Below, piece after piece: positions 1-12,300 of a DNA stretch of 64,000 nucleotides. The position numbers and the translations under genes were made by a program. This DNA comes from Microplitis mediator (Eukaryota > Arthropoda > Insecta > Hymenoptera > Braconidae): contig NC_079975.1 of NCBI RefSeq assembly GCF_029852145.1, positions 11,121,264 to 11,185,263 of the forward strand, given 5' to 3'. Under the pieces are notes generated by a model, which saw only the letters and a program-made list of their open reading frames with translations, had not been told where the DNA came from and did not search any database. Numbering within the stretch: the stretch's first letter is position 1; each line of letters opens with the position of its first letter.

Positions 1-192
1 GTTAAGAGATGTTGTTGAAGAAAGAATGGTAAAAAACGGTTTTTTTCGAAAACAACGGCATACAAAAGTATTTTCTAGCTCGAAGAGCTCGAAAATGTAC
101 TCACAACAATTCCTTCGAGCTCAAGGAACTCGAAAACGTCGGGAAGTTTTGAGGCTGGCCCGCAGGGTCAACCGATAGACCGATTTTTTGAT
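1..192 (-). repeat. R1 dispersed repeat, 5'-terminal fragment (minus)
   Basis: This is the first of about fourteen copies of a non-coding family called R1 here. Read on the minus strand, R1 starts near TCTATCGGTTGACCCTGCGG, which folds as a small GC hairpin, continues with CAAAACTTCCCGC and GAGCTC-rich hairpins, and ends in TTAGCGGGAAGTTAA. This copy has only the 5' end and is cut by the window edge. No coding potential is visible. Confidence 0.8.
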
Positions 193-1134
193 AAAATTTC
201 ATAAATGTAATTCCGACTAGAATGGCATACAGTCTAATCAACATGTGCCTTTTGGGTTAAAGTTTTTTATTCGCCTCGGAAAATTATGATCGAGGTGTCA
301 TTCGATTCGTCATCGCATCTAGAAACTTTTTGAAAAATTTGGAGTGGGGCGCGAAAAAATTACAAAAGTTATAAACAATTTAGTAAAAAAAAAAAGGGGG
401 GTTTTGTTTTTTGCGAATATCTCAAAAAGTATTAAAAATTTTTGAAATTTGAAAAAAGATCTAAAAAGAGGAAGAAATTTCCTAAAAAAAAGTCCTACTG
501 CCCCGAACTCTAGGACCAATATTTGTAATTTTTCTACAGGGTTGAAAATACGGCCGAAAACGGGAACTCTCGCTTGCGTAAGCTCCGTCCACTTCGGACC
601 TTTAATAAAAAAATATTATTTAAACTAATTAAATATGAAAATTAAGAAATGAAAAAATGCAGGCACCTACAGAATAGATCAATGAACAATAATCCGGCGA
701 TGATAAATTTTTATCGCGATTTTTCAATTAGTTATCCATTCATTAATTAACAATTTTTTGTAGCATGAACATCAACATTGAAAGTGCAATAATTGTTGAA
801 CTATTAATCTGGAATTTTTTTCCTTTCATGTAGCTATTTTACAAAGGCTATAGAATAGATTTCCGCTGGAAAAATTAAAAAATTGTTAACTTTCACTTTG
901 TTATTAACAATTTACTAAAGTAAAAAATTATCAACCTCGATTAAACATTGAAAAAAATATTTTTTTTATAATATTGCTATTGGTCGGTTTTCTTGTGATC
1001 ATAAGCCACTTAAAAAAATTTTTTTTTTTATTTATTAATTTAAACTACAATCTGTTAATTAACATTAAGTAATTTTTATGGTACATATATTACAGGTTTT
1101 TAGAGATAAGCTCTATGGCTTGCGAGGTATTTAA

Positions 1135-1598
1135 TTAGTTGAAACGGTTTTTCAGGTCTGACGGTTTATATCTTTTCAATCTTCTGCTAATTTGTTCGAC
1201 GTTCAGTAGGTTTGTTGCTAGAGTGTTGGGGTGATACATTAGTCTAGTCTCATAGTTGATGCTGAATTGTTTTATTTCAGATTTTACAAATGGAATTCCG
1301 AGATCTCTGTGAATTGTCTTGTTTGACACAAACCATGGTGCGTTAGCTATAGTTCTTAGTGTTTTAGACTGGAATCGCTGAAGTATTTCAATATTGGAGT
1401 TGCTGGCAGTGCCCCATAGCTGTATGCCGTAAGTCCAGATCGGCTTTATGATTATCTTGTATATGTTTACTTTGTTGTGAAGTGATAGTTGGGATTTTTT
1501 GCCAATGAGCCAATATATATTTCTCATTTTAAGTTCGAGTTCTTGTCATTTCGTTTTAGTGTGCTTAGCCCATGTCAACCTCCGGTCCAGATGCATTC
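1135..1598 (-). pseudogene. Jockey-type non-LTR retrotransposon, RT C-terminal fragment
   Basis: The minus-strand translation from 1527 to 1135 gives 130 residues with the typical C-terminal landmarks of jockey-clade reverse transcriptases: a KPIWTYGIQLWGTAS block, an ILQRFQ-K-LR block, and NAPWFVSN followed by IHRDLGIP. Just upstream (about 1540-1598) the same frame continues with GMHLDRRLTWAKHTKTK, then an in-frame TGA where an arginine codon is expected. The catalytic RT core and the endonuclease are missing, so the copy cannot be active. The last 34 residues lie inside the inverted-duplication arm and recur at 2467. Confidence 0.85.
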
Positions 1599-2466
1599 CC
1601 CACTTAAAAATTATTTTTAATCATTTTTATCCCATATTGTTTAAAAAATTGTTATAAACAAATGCGTTGTTTATAAGATAATCAAAAATTTTTTTTTCAT
1701 AACATAATCTTTGATGAAAATTATGATTTTGTTAAAAAAAACCGTTTCTTAAAAAAAATTTTTTATTACTTAAAAACGCATTTGTTAATTAACTATTTTT
1801 TTTTACAACTTGTTATGAAAATTAAGAAACCAATTTTTTTTTTAAATCATTATTCATCTTGCTCTTTGATATCTGAAAAAAATTTTTTTATTTTATTCAA
1901 ATTTAAATTGTTTATACAATAAACAATTTGTTGTAAACAATTGAATTTTTAATTTATATTTTTTTTTTACTCTAAAAAATAAAACAATAACAGCTCAATA
2001 TCAACTTTTGTAAAAAAATTGATTTTTCGATTTTTTATTTAATTTTTAGTTCTTTTGTATATTCAAACTTACCTTTCGCGCCTGCTTCTCTTTGTTTATT
2101 ATTAATATTACTTATAAACTATTGCAGATACAACAAATTCATCAAGACTTTTTTTTCTAAATTAGCTACCTAACAATTTATAACAAAAGTAAAGCTCTAA
2201 CTTAATTATTTATATAATTTTTTTGCAATTATTTATAAAAATTGAAGAAAAAAAATTTTTTTTTGTTTTTAAAATCGAAATATCTCATTAACTATACCAA
2301 GTACGACAAAAGTTCCTCATATCTTTTTCATTCTGCATTAGTTCATAAACAAATTAAGCTCCTAGCTGAGGCTGTAACTGTATAATCTTAAAAATTATGA
2401 ATAAATGTGTTGAAATAAAAAAAAATTTTATTCATCAATTTATTTATAATTTTTAAGACTAGACTA

Positions 2467-2571
2467 ATGTATCACCCCAACACTCTAGCAACAAACCTAC
2501 TGAACGTCGAACAAATTAGCAGAAGATTGAAAAGATATAAACCGTCAGACCTGAAAAACCGTTTCAACTAA
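2467..2571 (+). pseudogene. Duplicated tail of the jockey RT fragment
   Basis: This plus-strand reading frame begins MYHPNTLATNLL and ends KNRFN-stop. It repeats exactly the last 34 residues of the minus-strand fragment at 1135-1598. It exists only because the right palindrome arm copies the left one, and its upstream sequence is unrelated AT-rich spacer. Confidence 0.85.
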
Positions 2572-3475
2572 TTAAATACCTCGCAAGCCATAGAGCTTAT
2601 CTCTAAAAACCTGTAATATATGTACCATAAAAATTACTTAATGTTAATTAACAGATTGTAGTTTAAATTAATAAATAAAAAAAAAAATTTTTTTAAGTGG
2701 CTTATGATCACAAGAAAACCGACCAATAGCAATATTATAAAAAAAATATTTTTTTCAATGTTTAATCGAGGTTGATAATTTTTTACTTTAGTAAATTGTT
2801 AATAACAAAGTGAAAGTTAACAATTTTTTAATTTTTCCAGCGGAAATCTATTCTATAGCCTTTGTAAAATAGCTACATGAAAGGAAAAAAATTCCAGATT
2901 AATAGTTCAACAATTATTGCACTTTCAATGTTGATGTTCATGCTACAAAAAATTGTTAATTAATGAATGGATAACTAATTGAAAAATCGCGATAAAAATT
3001 TATCATCGCCGGATTATTGTTCATTGATCTATTCTGTAGGTGCCTGCATTTTTTCATTTCTTAATTTTCATATTTAATTAGTTTAAATAATATTTTTTTA
3101 TTAAAGGTCCGAAGTGGACGGAGCTTACGCAAGCGAGAGTTCCCGTTTTCGGCCGTATTTTCAACCCTGTAGAAAAATTACAAATATTGGTCCTAGAGTT
3201 CGGGGCAGTAGGACTTTTTTTTAGGAAATTTCTTCCTCTTTTTAGATCTTTTTTCAAATTTCAAAAATTTTTAATACTTTTTGAGATATTCGCAAAAAAC
3301 AAAACCCCCCTTTTTTTTTTTACTAAATTGTTTATAACTTTTGTAATTTTTTCGCGCCCCACTCCAAATTTTTCAAAAAGTTTCTAGATGCGATGACGAA
3401 TCGAATGACACCTCGATCATAATTTTCCGAGGCGAATAAAAAACTTTAACCCAAAAGGCACATGTTGACTAGACT

Positions 3476-4193
3476 AATATCCATAGATTAAATGTTATTA
3501 AGAACTTTTGATTTCAGAAGTCCTAAAAAGTCAAAATCACCTGAGCCATCCACACGCTTTTTTTTGAGTTGCCAACTTTATGTGATAATAATAATATTAA
3601 TGAAATAACAATATTTAATGTCTTCAAAAAATTTTTTCCTGTTACCTTAAGATGCAAGGAAAAATATTAAAAATTCAAAACTTTTTATTTTTTCCTTCTC
3701 AAAAAAAGGCCCCTGAAAATAGGCAAGAAAAACGGCTCGAGTTACCAGACTACTTTAAGATTCTACTACTACTTTAAGATAACTTTTCCTCGATTGTAAA
3801 AAGTATTAATTGCAATATTATTTTCTAATTCAATTCAATTTAAAATGATTCATATCATTTCAAATAATCACATGAATTCTTAAATTAAATTTTCTTTTTT
3901 TATGATTCTATATAATTAAAAATGATTTATTTGAAAATTACACTTGAAAGCAGCATGACTTAACGATGTGGGCAAATTTGCAAGATTGAAGATTCAAATT
4001 ATTTGGAATATATTCAAATTATAATTTTATAATTTAAAATAGTTCAAAGTTGAGAATTTGGGTGCAATACTTTCAGCCTAAAAACATTTCTGGACATGTA
4101 CTGGATTTATTATACGACAACTTTAACAAAATGCTTGATCTTAATCGCGGGGATTTAAGAAAGGACAAACAGTGGATCTACCAAAATAAAAAA
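3476..4193. other. AT-rich interval without a recognised gene
   Basis: I see no RNA gene or terminal repeat here. A short open frame at 4050-4256 runs into the R1 copy that starts at 4194. Its first 45 codons (about 4050-4190) are not repeat-like but match nothing I recognise. Confidence 0.5.
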
Positions 4194-4494
4194 TCTGGGC
4201 GTCGGTTGGCCCTGTGGGCCAGCCAACAACCTTCTCGCTGTTTTCGAGCTTTTTGAGCTCGAAAACATCAGTGTGAATACATTTTCGAGCTCTATGAGCT
4301 CGAAAATGCTATTACATGCAATTATTTTTTCATGAGCCTTTTAAGCTCTAACAAATTACGTTTTATGTCATAGTTTGAAAATTTAAGAATCGAAAAAATC
4401 ATTAATAAACATGCGGTTTTTAAATTTTTAGTCCTGATTATGTTCAATAAAATTAATAAATTGAGGTAGAAATCAATGTCAGTAATAAAAATTA

Positions 4495-4999
4495 ATCGCC
4501 CCAAAAACAGATTCTCTGTAAATGGTTGCGCCAAGTACACGTTCAACATTGATCTCAGGTTGCATAATAAATAATATTTTCACAAAAAAGGCTGAAATCA
4601 TTAAACACCAAGTAACTGAGATTTTTAATAATTAAAAAAAAAAAAAATTTTTTTAATAAAAATAAAAAAAAAATACTTGAACGTACTTGGTGTGCGCTGT
4701 TAAACTCAATTTCAAAAATTATTTAAGAGTAAGATATAAAAGTAAGATATTCAAAACATATCACATGACTGAATAATTAATTTTTTGCATTTACGCACAC
4801 CAAGTACGTTCAAGTATTTTTTTTTTCATTTTTATTAAAAAAATTTTTTTTTTTTTTAATTATTAAAAATCTCAGTTACTTGGTGTTTTATGATTTCAGC
4901 CTTTTTTGTGAAAATATTATTTATTATGCAACCTGAGATCAATGTTGAACGTGTACTTGGCGCAACCATTTACAGAGAATCTGTTTTTGGGGCGATTTC
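4495..4999. repeat. Terminal foldback of copy 1 (about 205-bp arms)
   Basis: Positions 4495-4699 pair with 4793-4999 as an almost perfect inverted repeat around a loop of about 90 bases. CCAAGTAC/GTTCAA motifs recur four times in this hairpin and again at the right end of the element, like iterated binding sites. Confidence 0.85.
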
Positions 5000-6128
5000 A
5001 AATTTTTTTGTAACAGATAATTTTTATTGATTTTACTACTCTTTCGATAAAAAAATTTTCTCTGGTATGGAATAATATTAATGAAATTAAGTAATTCCTT
5101 CAAGCTCCAAATTATTTTTTGAAGAGTTCCAATCCGTTAATTGTTTACACATACAATAATTCTAATTTTGCTCTGTTAAGGAGGTTTAAGCGTTACTAAA
5201 TGACTCAAAAAAGCATCTAAGCTTTTTCATTTCTTCAGCTGACAAAAATATGATTACAATTCTTTTTTTTTAATTGTAAAAATATTTTGTAGTTTATATA
5301 CATACATTAATTAATGTTTAATAAATTAAAATATTTAAAAAATACTTTCGTAGTAAAAATTTTAAATAAGATATGACACCAGTACTCTTTGATAGAGATA
5401 TACAAACATGTGTGTAAACGTACATAACCGCTTAAGTCGGGTGTTTAGCAAAAATTTAAATATAAATAATTTCCCTTCATTTAAAAATGGAGAAAAATGT
5501 TTATCGCTTAAACTGTTTTATTATACTTCATGTTTGCTTATTGGAGTTTCTACCGAAAAGACCAAAAAAAATTTTTTTTTTTTTCATTTTTTATGTTTTT
5601 AAAATTGGCGCCACACAACAGGTGTCTCTGACAGTGTTGCCAAGACGTCTTTCCTCCATGTCGCCTCAACTCACTAACCACTAAAATAATTTTTTCAACT
5701 CAATTTTTCTCTATGTTTTAACGATGACAATAACTTTTAAATATAGAATTTGGCTTTACACGTATTTAACTTTCTTATATTCGTTTCTGAGAACTCGAAG
5801 TTGGAATGTTGTCAGTGAAAAAAATTCATATTGCTAGGGGCATAGGAGCTCATATATAAAGATTTAATAAACACGGTTTTTAATCATTCTTATCTTAATA
5901 ATCATACGGTAACTCCTCGTATAATATTAACCATTTCGCGAAGGATGTTATTGTTGAAAAAAATGAAAGTTATTACACAGGTAAATAAATAGTTATCTTC
6001 TTTTAACTGTGCAACATCACATGTGGAATATTTATTATTATTTGTATCTATATTGTTAGACAAGTTAAGAAATTATTTTTAACGTTAAACTTTGGCGCGC
6101 CACCGAATTAGCGGTAATGCTGCCCCCT

Positions 6129-8512
6129 GGGCCGAGTTTGACAAAAACGGAACCCCATTGTCGACAAAAACAGAAAAGTCCGAAGTTAACGGAAATTTGA
6201 CAAAAATTCAAGGAAACTTTTGCTAAAGCAAACTGTGTTATTAGGGTAGTAAACTTAATTGCTTAAAATATAACCATGACATAAGTGTAAATTGACAGAA
6301 TAATAACCGCAAATTATACTCTAACCCTAATAGCACAGTTTGCTTGAGCAAAAGTTTACTGTACAAAAGTTTCGTTGAATTTTTCTTCAAATTTCCGTCA
6401 ACTTCGGACTTTCCCATTATTTACGACAAGTTCTATGCAATTTACTATTGAATTTGAGGTAAATTTACTGCCAGAATTAGAATGCAAATTCACATCAAAA
6501 GTTGACTAGAAAAAAGTTGTCCTTAATTTTCAGGCAAATTTTATGTCAATTTATCGTTAATTTGATTTGAAAAATTGTTAAGTATATTTTTACGCTCAAA
6601 TTGTAGATAATTTTACGTATAAATTTGCTTACCTTCTGAAATGGTAGGAATGAACATTACCGACCGCTTTTTTTTCGCACAAGTTTACCTTAAAATTGGA
6701 GAAAAATTAACCGCAAATTTTTATTTTCAACTTTTGCTGTGAAATTGTCTGCAAATTCGGGCAGCAGATTTCAGGTAATTTCAATGCAAAGTGGCTATTA
6801 GGAAACTTTTGCTGGCATTTTGCCGTCCAATACCAGCCGTAAATTTCGAGTGAGCTGAATTTCTAATTTAACATCAATTTGCAGATAAAGAGGTTATTAA
6901 AATAGTTCAATTCGTACTCATGTTGTTGTCAAACTTAAATATATTTCATCAGATTTTTGTACAATTTGATAGCAAATATATGTCAACTTGTTGTTCGGTT
7001 GTTTTTCTATTTACGATATGACAGAAACTTACGGTCAGAATTCGACGTAAAGTTGACTGCCAAGAGCTGATGCTTTTCTCATAGTTGACACCAACTTTCC
7101 TGCAACTTTCCCCAATCAAATAGCCAGGATTTCTGAGCAAGAGATTACTTATATTTTTCCGCCTAATCATAGAAGTAGATTTCCGTCGTTAAATTTTACG
7201 TTAATAATAATATGCGGGGAAAATGGTTACTGAAGCAGATAACCAAATTTTTTGAGTATACTTTTGCTCACTGAAAGTTTCCATTCATTTGACGACAAAT
7301 TGTTGCCAATTATAAGTAACATAAATTCCAATAATTATCAACTGCCACTTTTGGAAGGTAAGTTTATGGGAGGAGTAGCCTGAAAGTTACCGAAAAACAA
7401 CAATTGTTTTCAATTTGACAGGAAGTCATTCAAAAGTTATGGTTAACTAATTAAACAACAATTCTCTACAGTCGATTCTACGTCAATTTCTGGCAGTTGT
7501 ATCCCTGATAGCAAAGTTGGCCGCAACTTATCAACAACCTACTGCCGCAACCTGTTGCCAAGTTGGCCGCAAAAGTTGGCATTTCCATAAGTTGACGGCA
7601 ACTTTCCGAGAAACTTGTCGACAACTTTCAGCTTGTGTAACTGTTGCCGACAACTTGTCTACAAGTTGCTCAGAAACTTGGTGACAGGTTGCGGCAGTAG
7701 ATTGTCGCCAAGTTTCTGAGCAACTTGTAGTCAACAGTTACACAAGCTGAAAGTTGTCGACAACTTGTCGTCAAGTTGGTCGCAACTCAGGTACACCAAC
7801 TTTTTGATCAGAAACTCTGGCTATCAGGGATTCCACTCAATCAAAATAACTGTATTTCTTCAGATTCTTTTCCACAACTTTCCATCAACACTTCCTTTCA
7901 ATTTCATATTGTAGTCAAAAGTTGAAATATCTCATATAATTGGCAACAGCTTGTCGTCAAGTTAATGATAATTTTTGCTGAACAAACATTGACTCGGCAA
8001 ACCTGACTACCCAAATAGCCATTTTAGCTTGAAATTGACGGTAATTTGGTGTTGAAATTACCTGAATTTTAATGCCTAAATTTGCTGACAATTTGACAGC
8101 AAAACTTGAAAATACAAATTTACGGTTAATTTTGCTTCAATTTAAAGGAAACTTTTTACAAAAAAAAAAGTCGGTAATGTTCATTCTAACTATTTTAGAA
8201 GGTAAGGGAATTTATACATAAAATTGTCTCCAATTTGACGGTAAAAAAATACTTAACAATCTTTCAAGTCAAATTAACAATAAATTGACATAAAATTTGC
8301 CTGAAAATTGACGACAACTTTTTTCTAGTCAAACTTTTGAAGTAAATTTGCATTCTAATTCGGGTAGTAAATTTACGTCAAATTAAATAGCAAGTTGCAT
8401 TCAAATTGTCATAAAAAATAGAAAAGTCCAAATTTGACGGAAATTTGACGAACAATTCAACGAAATTTTTGTAAGTAAACTTTTACTAAAGCAAATTGTG
8501 CTATTATGATAT
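6129..8512. repeat. Palindromic interior of copy 1 (TTGACGGTAA-type repeats)
   Basis: About 6180-6415 is an inverted repeat around AAAGTCCGAAGTTAACGG. About 6420-6840 recurs inverted at 8030-8460. The sequence is saturated with short variants of AAATTTGACGG and TTTACCGTCAA. It may be an older foldback element nested inside the 4.5-kb unit. No gene is present. Confidence 0.7.
7505..7800. repeat. Dense micro-palindrome core (AAGTTGTCGACAACTT-like)
   Basis: Variants of CAACTTGTCGACAACTT and GTTGCCGACAACTTG are tandemly arranged and arms within 7560-7780 are mutually complementary. A 67-residue minus-strand frame here is simply a translation of the repeat. The equivalent core in copy 2 (17340-17520) lacks about 115 bp. 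Confidence 0.75.
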
Positions 8513-8516
8513 CTAA

Positions 8517-8517
<1 letters not shown>

Positions 8518-8552
<35 letters not shown>
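8518..8552. repeat. (AT)n microsatellite
   Basis: An uninterrupted AT dinucleotide run, shorter in copy 2 (about 18246-18260). It marks the right edge of the palindromic interior. Confidence 0.9.
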
Positions 8553-8557
<5 letters not shown>

Positions 8558-9730
8558 AGGTTTCCAATAAGATACACATACTATAGAAATTTAATTTTGT
8601 TAAGTTGCTAACCTGAAGAGATTTCTATTGAAAAAAAATTTGAGTTAGCTACTTTCATTGCATACTACGATATGAAGTCAGCTGAAAGGCGAAAATTAGA
8701 TAAAAATTGGAATTTTTCTCTGTGGATCCCTAAATCGGCGCAAGAGAAATTTTTTAAAAATTGTTTTTTTATTAGATCATAAAATTACGAAAATTATGAG
8801 TAAATTCGATAGAAATAAGATAATTATTAATAAATAAATAGATAAAATATAAAAATATGCTGTATTTATTGATAATTATCAATTTAAAATCATTGAAAAT
8901 ACGAGTGAGGTTAAACAGGCCTCTGACTCGGGAATAGAGACACACACAGTCGCCTCGCGCCGCCCATGTACACGCACACATATTATGTGTTTGAACGTGT
9001 ACTAGGCGCGAGACACTGCCGTGTCTCCGGATATTTAAATGAGTTTTGACGCAGATCAGAGCAATAATATATAAAATATCCGCGAAAAATATTAAAAACT
9101 GTTTTTAAAATTTTTTTGTTGATACTATGATTTAAACTAAAGAACGAGTTAGATGACATTATATGATGATTGAAAGAGACTATAAAGACGTAGAGTTGGT
9201 ATGATTTTGGACATATTTTAGTATATTATATTATGACTTATCCGGAAAAAATAACATAAAATGCTATTTTTTAAACATTTTGACGCCGATGTCTTTTGAA
9301 CTAATCAACCGATTCTAGCGTTTAATGTTGCAATTGACGCGTTTTGTTGAATTCTAGAGCTGATTGGAATTTGAAATCGATTGGTTCAGTCGTTTCAAAG
9401 ATATTTGGAAAAAAACTGTTTTTTACCATTTCTTTCTCCCGCGATACTTCTTAGAGAAATGACCCGATTTTGATGGTTCAAGTGGAAATCGACGTGTTTT
9501 AATAAATTCCAAGCTGATCAGATTTTGGAATTGTTTAGTTTAGTTGTTTGAAAGATATTCGGAAAATACCGTTTTGTATCATTTCTTTCTCCCGCGATAA
9601 CTCTCGAACGAATTATCCGATTGACATGGCTAAGGCGGCAATCGACGCGTTTTATTAAGTTTTAGAGCTGATTAGATTTTGAAGTCGATCGTATTAGTCA
9701 TTTCTGAGAAATCAAAAAAAACTAAAAAAA

Positions 9731-10705
9731 AATCTGGACATCGGTTGGCCTTGCAGGCCAGCCCCCAAACTTCCCGCTGTTTAGTTTTCAAGCTCTTAGA
9801 GCAAAAACATCAGTATAAATACATTTTCGAGCTCTTAGAGCGAAAACATTAGTATAAATACATTTTCGAGCTCAAAGAGCTTTTGTTTCCCTATTTTATG
9901 AGCTTTTCAAGCTCAAAAGGGTTGCGTTTTATGTTAAAGTTTAAAAATTAAGAATCCAAAATAATTAATGAATGAGCGTTTTTTTATATATTTATTCACA
10001 ATTACGTTCAATAATTAGCTCAAATATAAGTATTTACATGATACGTTGTATCTATATCTATATCGTGTAAGTATATCCTGATACGAGCGAACATGACGAT
10101 TTTTAGGCAATCACTTCCAATGACTTATATAAAGAAGAACATATTAGTTTTGAGTAACTTTGTTCAGTAATTATTATGTTATTCAATGAAAAAAGCAGAT
10201 ATTGATTTAACATTCATTATTTCGTCGACGATATCACACGAACGGATTATCCGATTAAGACGGTTGAGGTGGCAATCGGCGCGTTTTATTAAGGTCTAGA
10301 GCTGTTAAAATTTTGGGAATGATTGGTTTAGTCGTTTCAACGATATTTGCAAAAAACCGTTTTCTACTATTTCTTTCATCGACGATATTTTTTGAACGGA
10401 TTATCTGATTGAGTCGTTCTTGGTGGCAATCGAAAGCTTTTGTTGAGTTCTAGAGCTGATTAGATTTTGAAATTGATCGATCCGACAGTTTTCAAAATAT
10501 CCAAAAAAAACGAAAACAAGAATTTTTTTTTTTTCATATTTCTTAAATATCTCAGAGTCTATTTGACTAAATGGTCTAAAATTTTTTGAAAATCTAAGTT
10601 CAGAAGATCACGTCGACATCTGATCAAAATTCGACTTTCGAAAATCGGACCGAAACAAATAACTTCCCGAATTTTTGAAAATTTTCAATTTTCTTAACGG
10701 GAAGT
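9731..10705 (+). repeat. R1 dispersed repeat, long copy (plus)
   Basis: Starts TCTGGACATCGGTTGGCC directly after an A run, has two rounds of GAGCTC hairpin, several 130-160-bp internal sub-repeats (CTAGAGCTGATTAGATTTTG type), and ends TTAACGGGAAGTTAA. Short frames inside, such as 10608-10796 minus, are repeat translations. Confidence 0.8.
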
Positions 10706-10992
10706 TAAGAATTTTTTTTTTCACAAATAAATGTGAAAAATTACGTCCTTTTGTCACTAATTTTATGAGTAATTTTGAAAATATACTCACACACAAATAA
10801 ATGTGAAAAATTACGCCCTCTCTTCACGAATTTACGTACATTTCACGAATATACAATTTGTTAGTATTTTTTATTATTTGTTCAATAATTATTTTTCAGA
10901 TTTGTAAAAAAATTTTTTTAGATATTATAAGAAAATTACAAAAAGTGTAAATAAAATAACTACAAAAAAAACAAATTTTTTTGTTAATAAAA

Positions 10993-11087
10993 AATTTTTT
11001 AACTTCTTGCTAAGAAAATCGACGATTTTCGAAAAATTCAGGAAGTTAGCGTTTTACCCCGATTTGTGATAATTGGAATTTCATGAG

Positions 11088-11150
<63 letters not shown>

Positions 11151-11970
11151 AGAAACGACTTGAATGATCGGCTTCAAAATCTAATTAGCTCTAGAACTTC
11201 ATAAGCCGCGTCGAATGCCACCTCAACCATCTCAATCGGTTAATTTGTTCGAGAGATATCGTTGGCGAAAGAAATGATAAAAAAAGGTCTTTTTCGATTA
11301 TGTTTGAAGTGACTCAATCGATCAATTCTAAAATTCAATCAGCTCTAGAATTCAAGAAAACGTGCCGATTGCCACCTCAAACGTCAAAATCGGCTGATTG
11401 GTTCAATAGATATCGGCGCTGAAAAGTTAAAAAAATAACATTTTATGTTATTTTTTCGAGATAAATCAAAATATAATGTGCTAAAATGTGTCTCAAATCA
11501 TACCAACTCTTTCTCTTTATAGCCTCTTCCGTTCGTCAGATAATTTCATATAACTTGTTTCTTAGTTCTAAACATATTGTCAGCAAAAAGTTGAAAAATC
11601 CAGTCTTTAATGTTTTTCTTGGATATTCCATATATTATTGCTCTGACCTAAGTCAAAACTCATTCAAATCTTTATTTTGATCATTGACATTGATTTCTGC
11701 CTCAACACATTTATTTCAGAGAACATAATCGATAACAAAAATTTAAAAGCCGCTTCTTCATTAATGATTTTCGATTCTTAACTTTTCAAATTCTAGCATA
11801 AAACGTAACTTGTTAGAGCTTGAAAAGCTCATAAAAAAATGACTCCATGTAATAGCATTTTCGAGCTCGAAAATATATTCACAGTGATGTTTTCAAGCTC
11901 CTTGAGCTCGAAAACAGCGGGAAGTTTTGGGGCTGGCCCGCAGGGTCAACCGACGCCCAGATTTTTTTTT
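10993..11970 (-). repeat. R1 dispersed repeat with long (TG)n tract (minus)
   Basis: Begins TTAACTTCTTGCTAAGAAAA, the 3' R1 terminus on the minus strand. A (TG)n run of about 60 bases at 11089-11149 occupies the variable microsatellite slot of the family. Near the other end are GAGCTC hairpins and CCGCAGGGTCAACCGACG. It may be inserted into an older plus-oriented copy whose 3' part follows at 11975. Confidence 0.8.
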
Positions 11971-11974
11971 TCGT

Positions 11975-12099
11975 AATTCGCCAATATTTTTTTGAGTCTA
12001 CTTGATCAAATGATCTGAAATTTTCAGGAATGTTGATGGCTAACAAGCTCTTTCGGTTGCCGCCTTAATCATCCAAATCGATTCATCAGTTATAGAGTT

Positions 12100-12131
<32 letters not shown>

Positions 12132-12300
12132 TATGCACACACATACACACATTCGGACATCATTCTGAAAATGGTCAGAATATCCTCCTAGGACCTCAAA
12201 ACGTCGACATTGATGAAAACTCGATTTTCGAACATTGGTGTGAGAACAATAACTTCCCGAATTTTTAGGAAATCGTCAATTTTCTTAGCGAGAAATTAAA
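11975..12300 (+). repeat. R1 3'-terminal fragment (plus)
   Basis: Carries the 3' third of the family: a (CATA/CACA) microsatellite at about 12100-12150, then CCTAGGACCTCAAAACGTCG and a degenerate TTAGCGAGAAATTAA end. The 5' part is missing. Confidence 0.7.

Larger units (their letters stand above)
231..3475. repeat. Large inverted duplication, ~1.02-kb arms, 1.2-kb spacer
   Basis: Positions 231-1250 and 2456-3475 are near-identical reverse complements, so identical 66-residue translations appear on opposite strands (319-519 and 3187-3387). They are not genes. The spacer 1251-2455 is single copy and very AT-rich. The right arm is bounded on both sides by the same short string, ACTAGACTAAT, near 2459 and 3469, which fits microhomology at the duplication joints. 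The arms carry the end of a jockey-type reverse transcriptase, so this is a rearranged retrotransposon relic rather than a classical TIR element. Confidence 0.85.
4493..9029. mobile_element. 4.5-kb non-autonomous element, copy 1
   Basis: This block is present again at 14103-18736 and is nearly identical throughout, while the sequences flanking the two copies differ, so it moved as a unit. The left end starts TAATCGCCCC and contains a small hairpin, ACAGAttcTCTGT. The right end finishes AGACACtgccGTGTCTCCG, also a hairpin. A subterminal motif, GCGCCAAGTACACGTTCAA, lies near both ends in inverted orientation. No transposase, replicase or recombinase frame is visible: the short frames at 5408, 6949 and 7531 are non-conserved or fall in palindromes. 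No consistent TSD is apparent and the superfamily is undetermined. Confidence 0.8.
4194..9718 (+). repeat. R1-related repeat split by a 4.5-kb insertion
   Basis: The left part (4194-4492) starts TCTGGGCGTCGGTTGGCC and carries the GAGCTC hairpins. The right part (9030-9718) carries the typical internal R1 phrases, such as AATCGACGCG-like and CTAGAGCTGATT strings. The join region matches the uninterrupted relative near 11630-11800 (opposite orientation), so the original site can be read directly. The right half ends in an A run where the next R1 copy begins. Confidence 0.75.

Noticed and set aside
319..3387. Identical 66-aa frames at 319-519 (minus) and 3187-3387 (plus) as a conserved gene pair
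   Set aside because: They are the two arms of one inverted duplication; composition is phenylalanine-rich translation of A/T runs.
4493..9029. Classical Helitron assignment for the 4.5-kb element
   Set aside because: There is a terminal hairpin, but no TC...CTRR ends and no insertion between A and T consistent in both copies; the class is left open.
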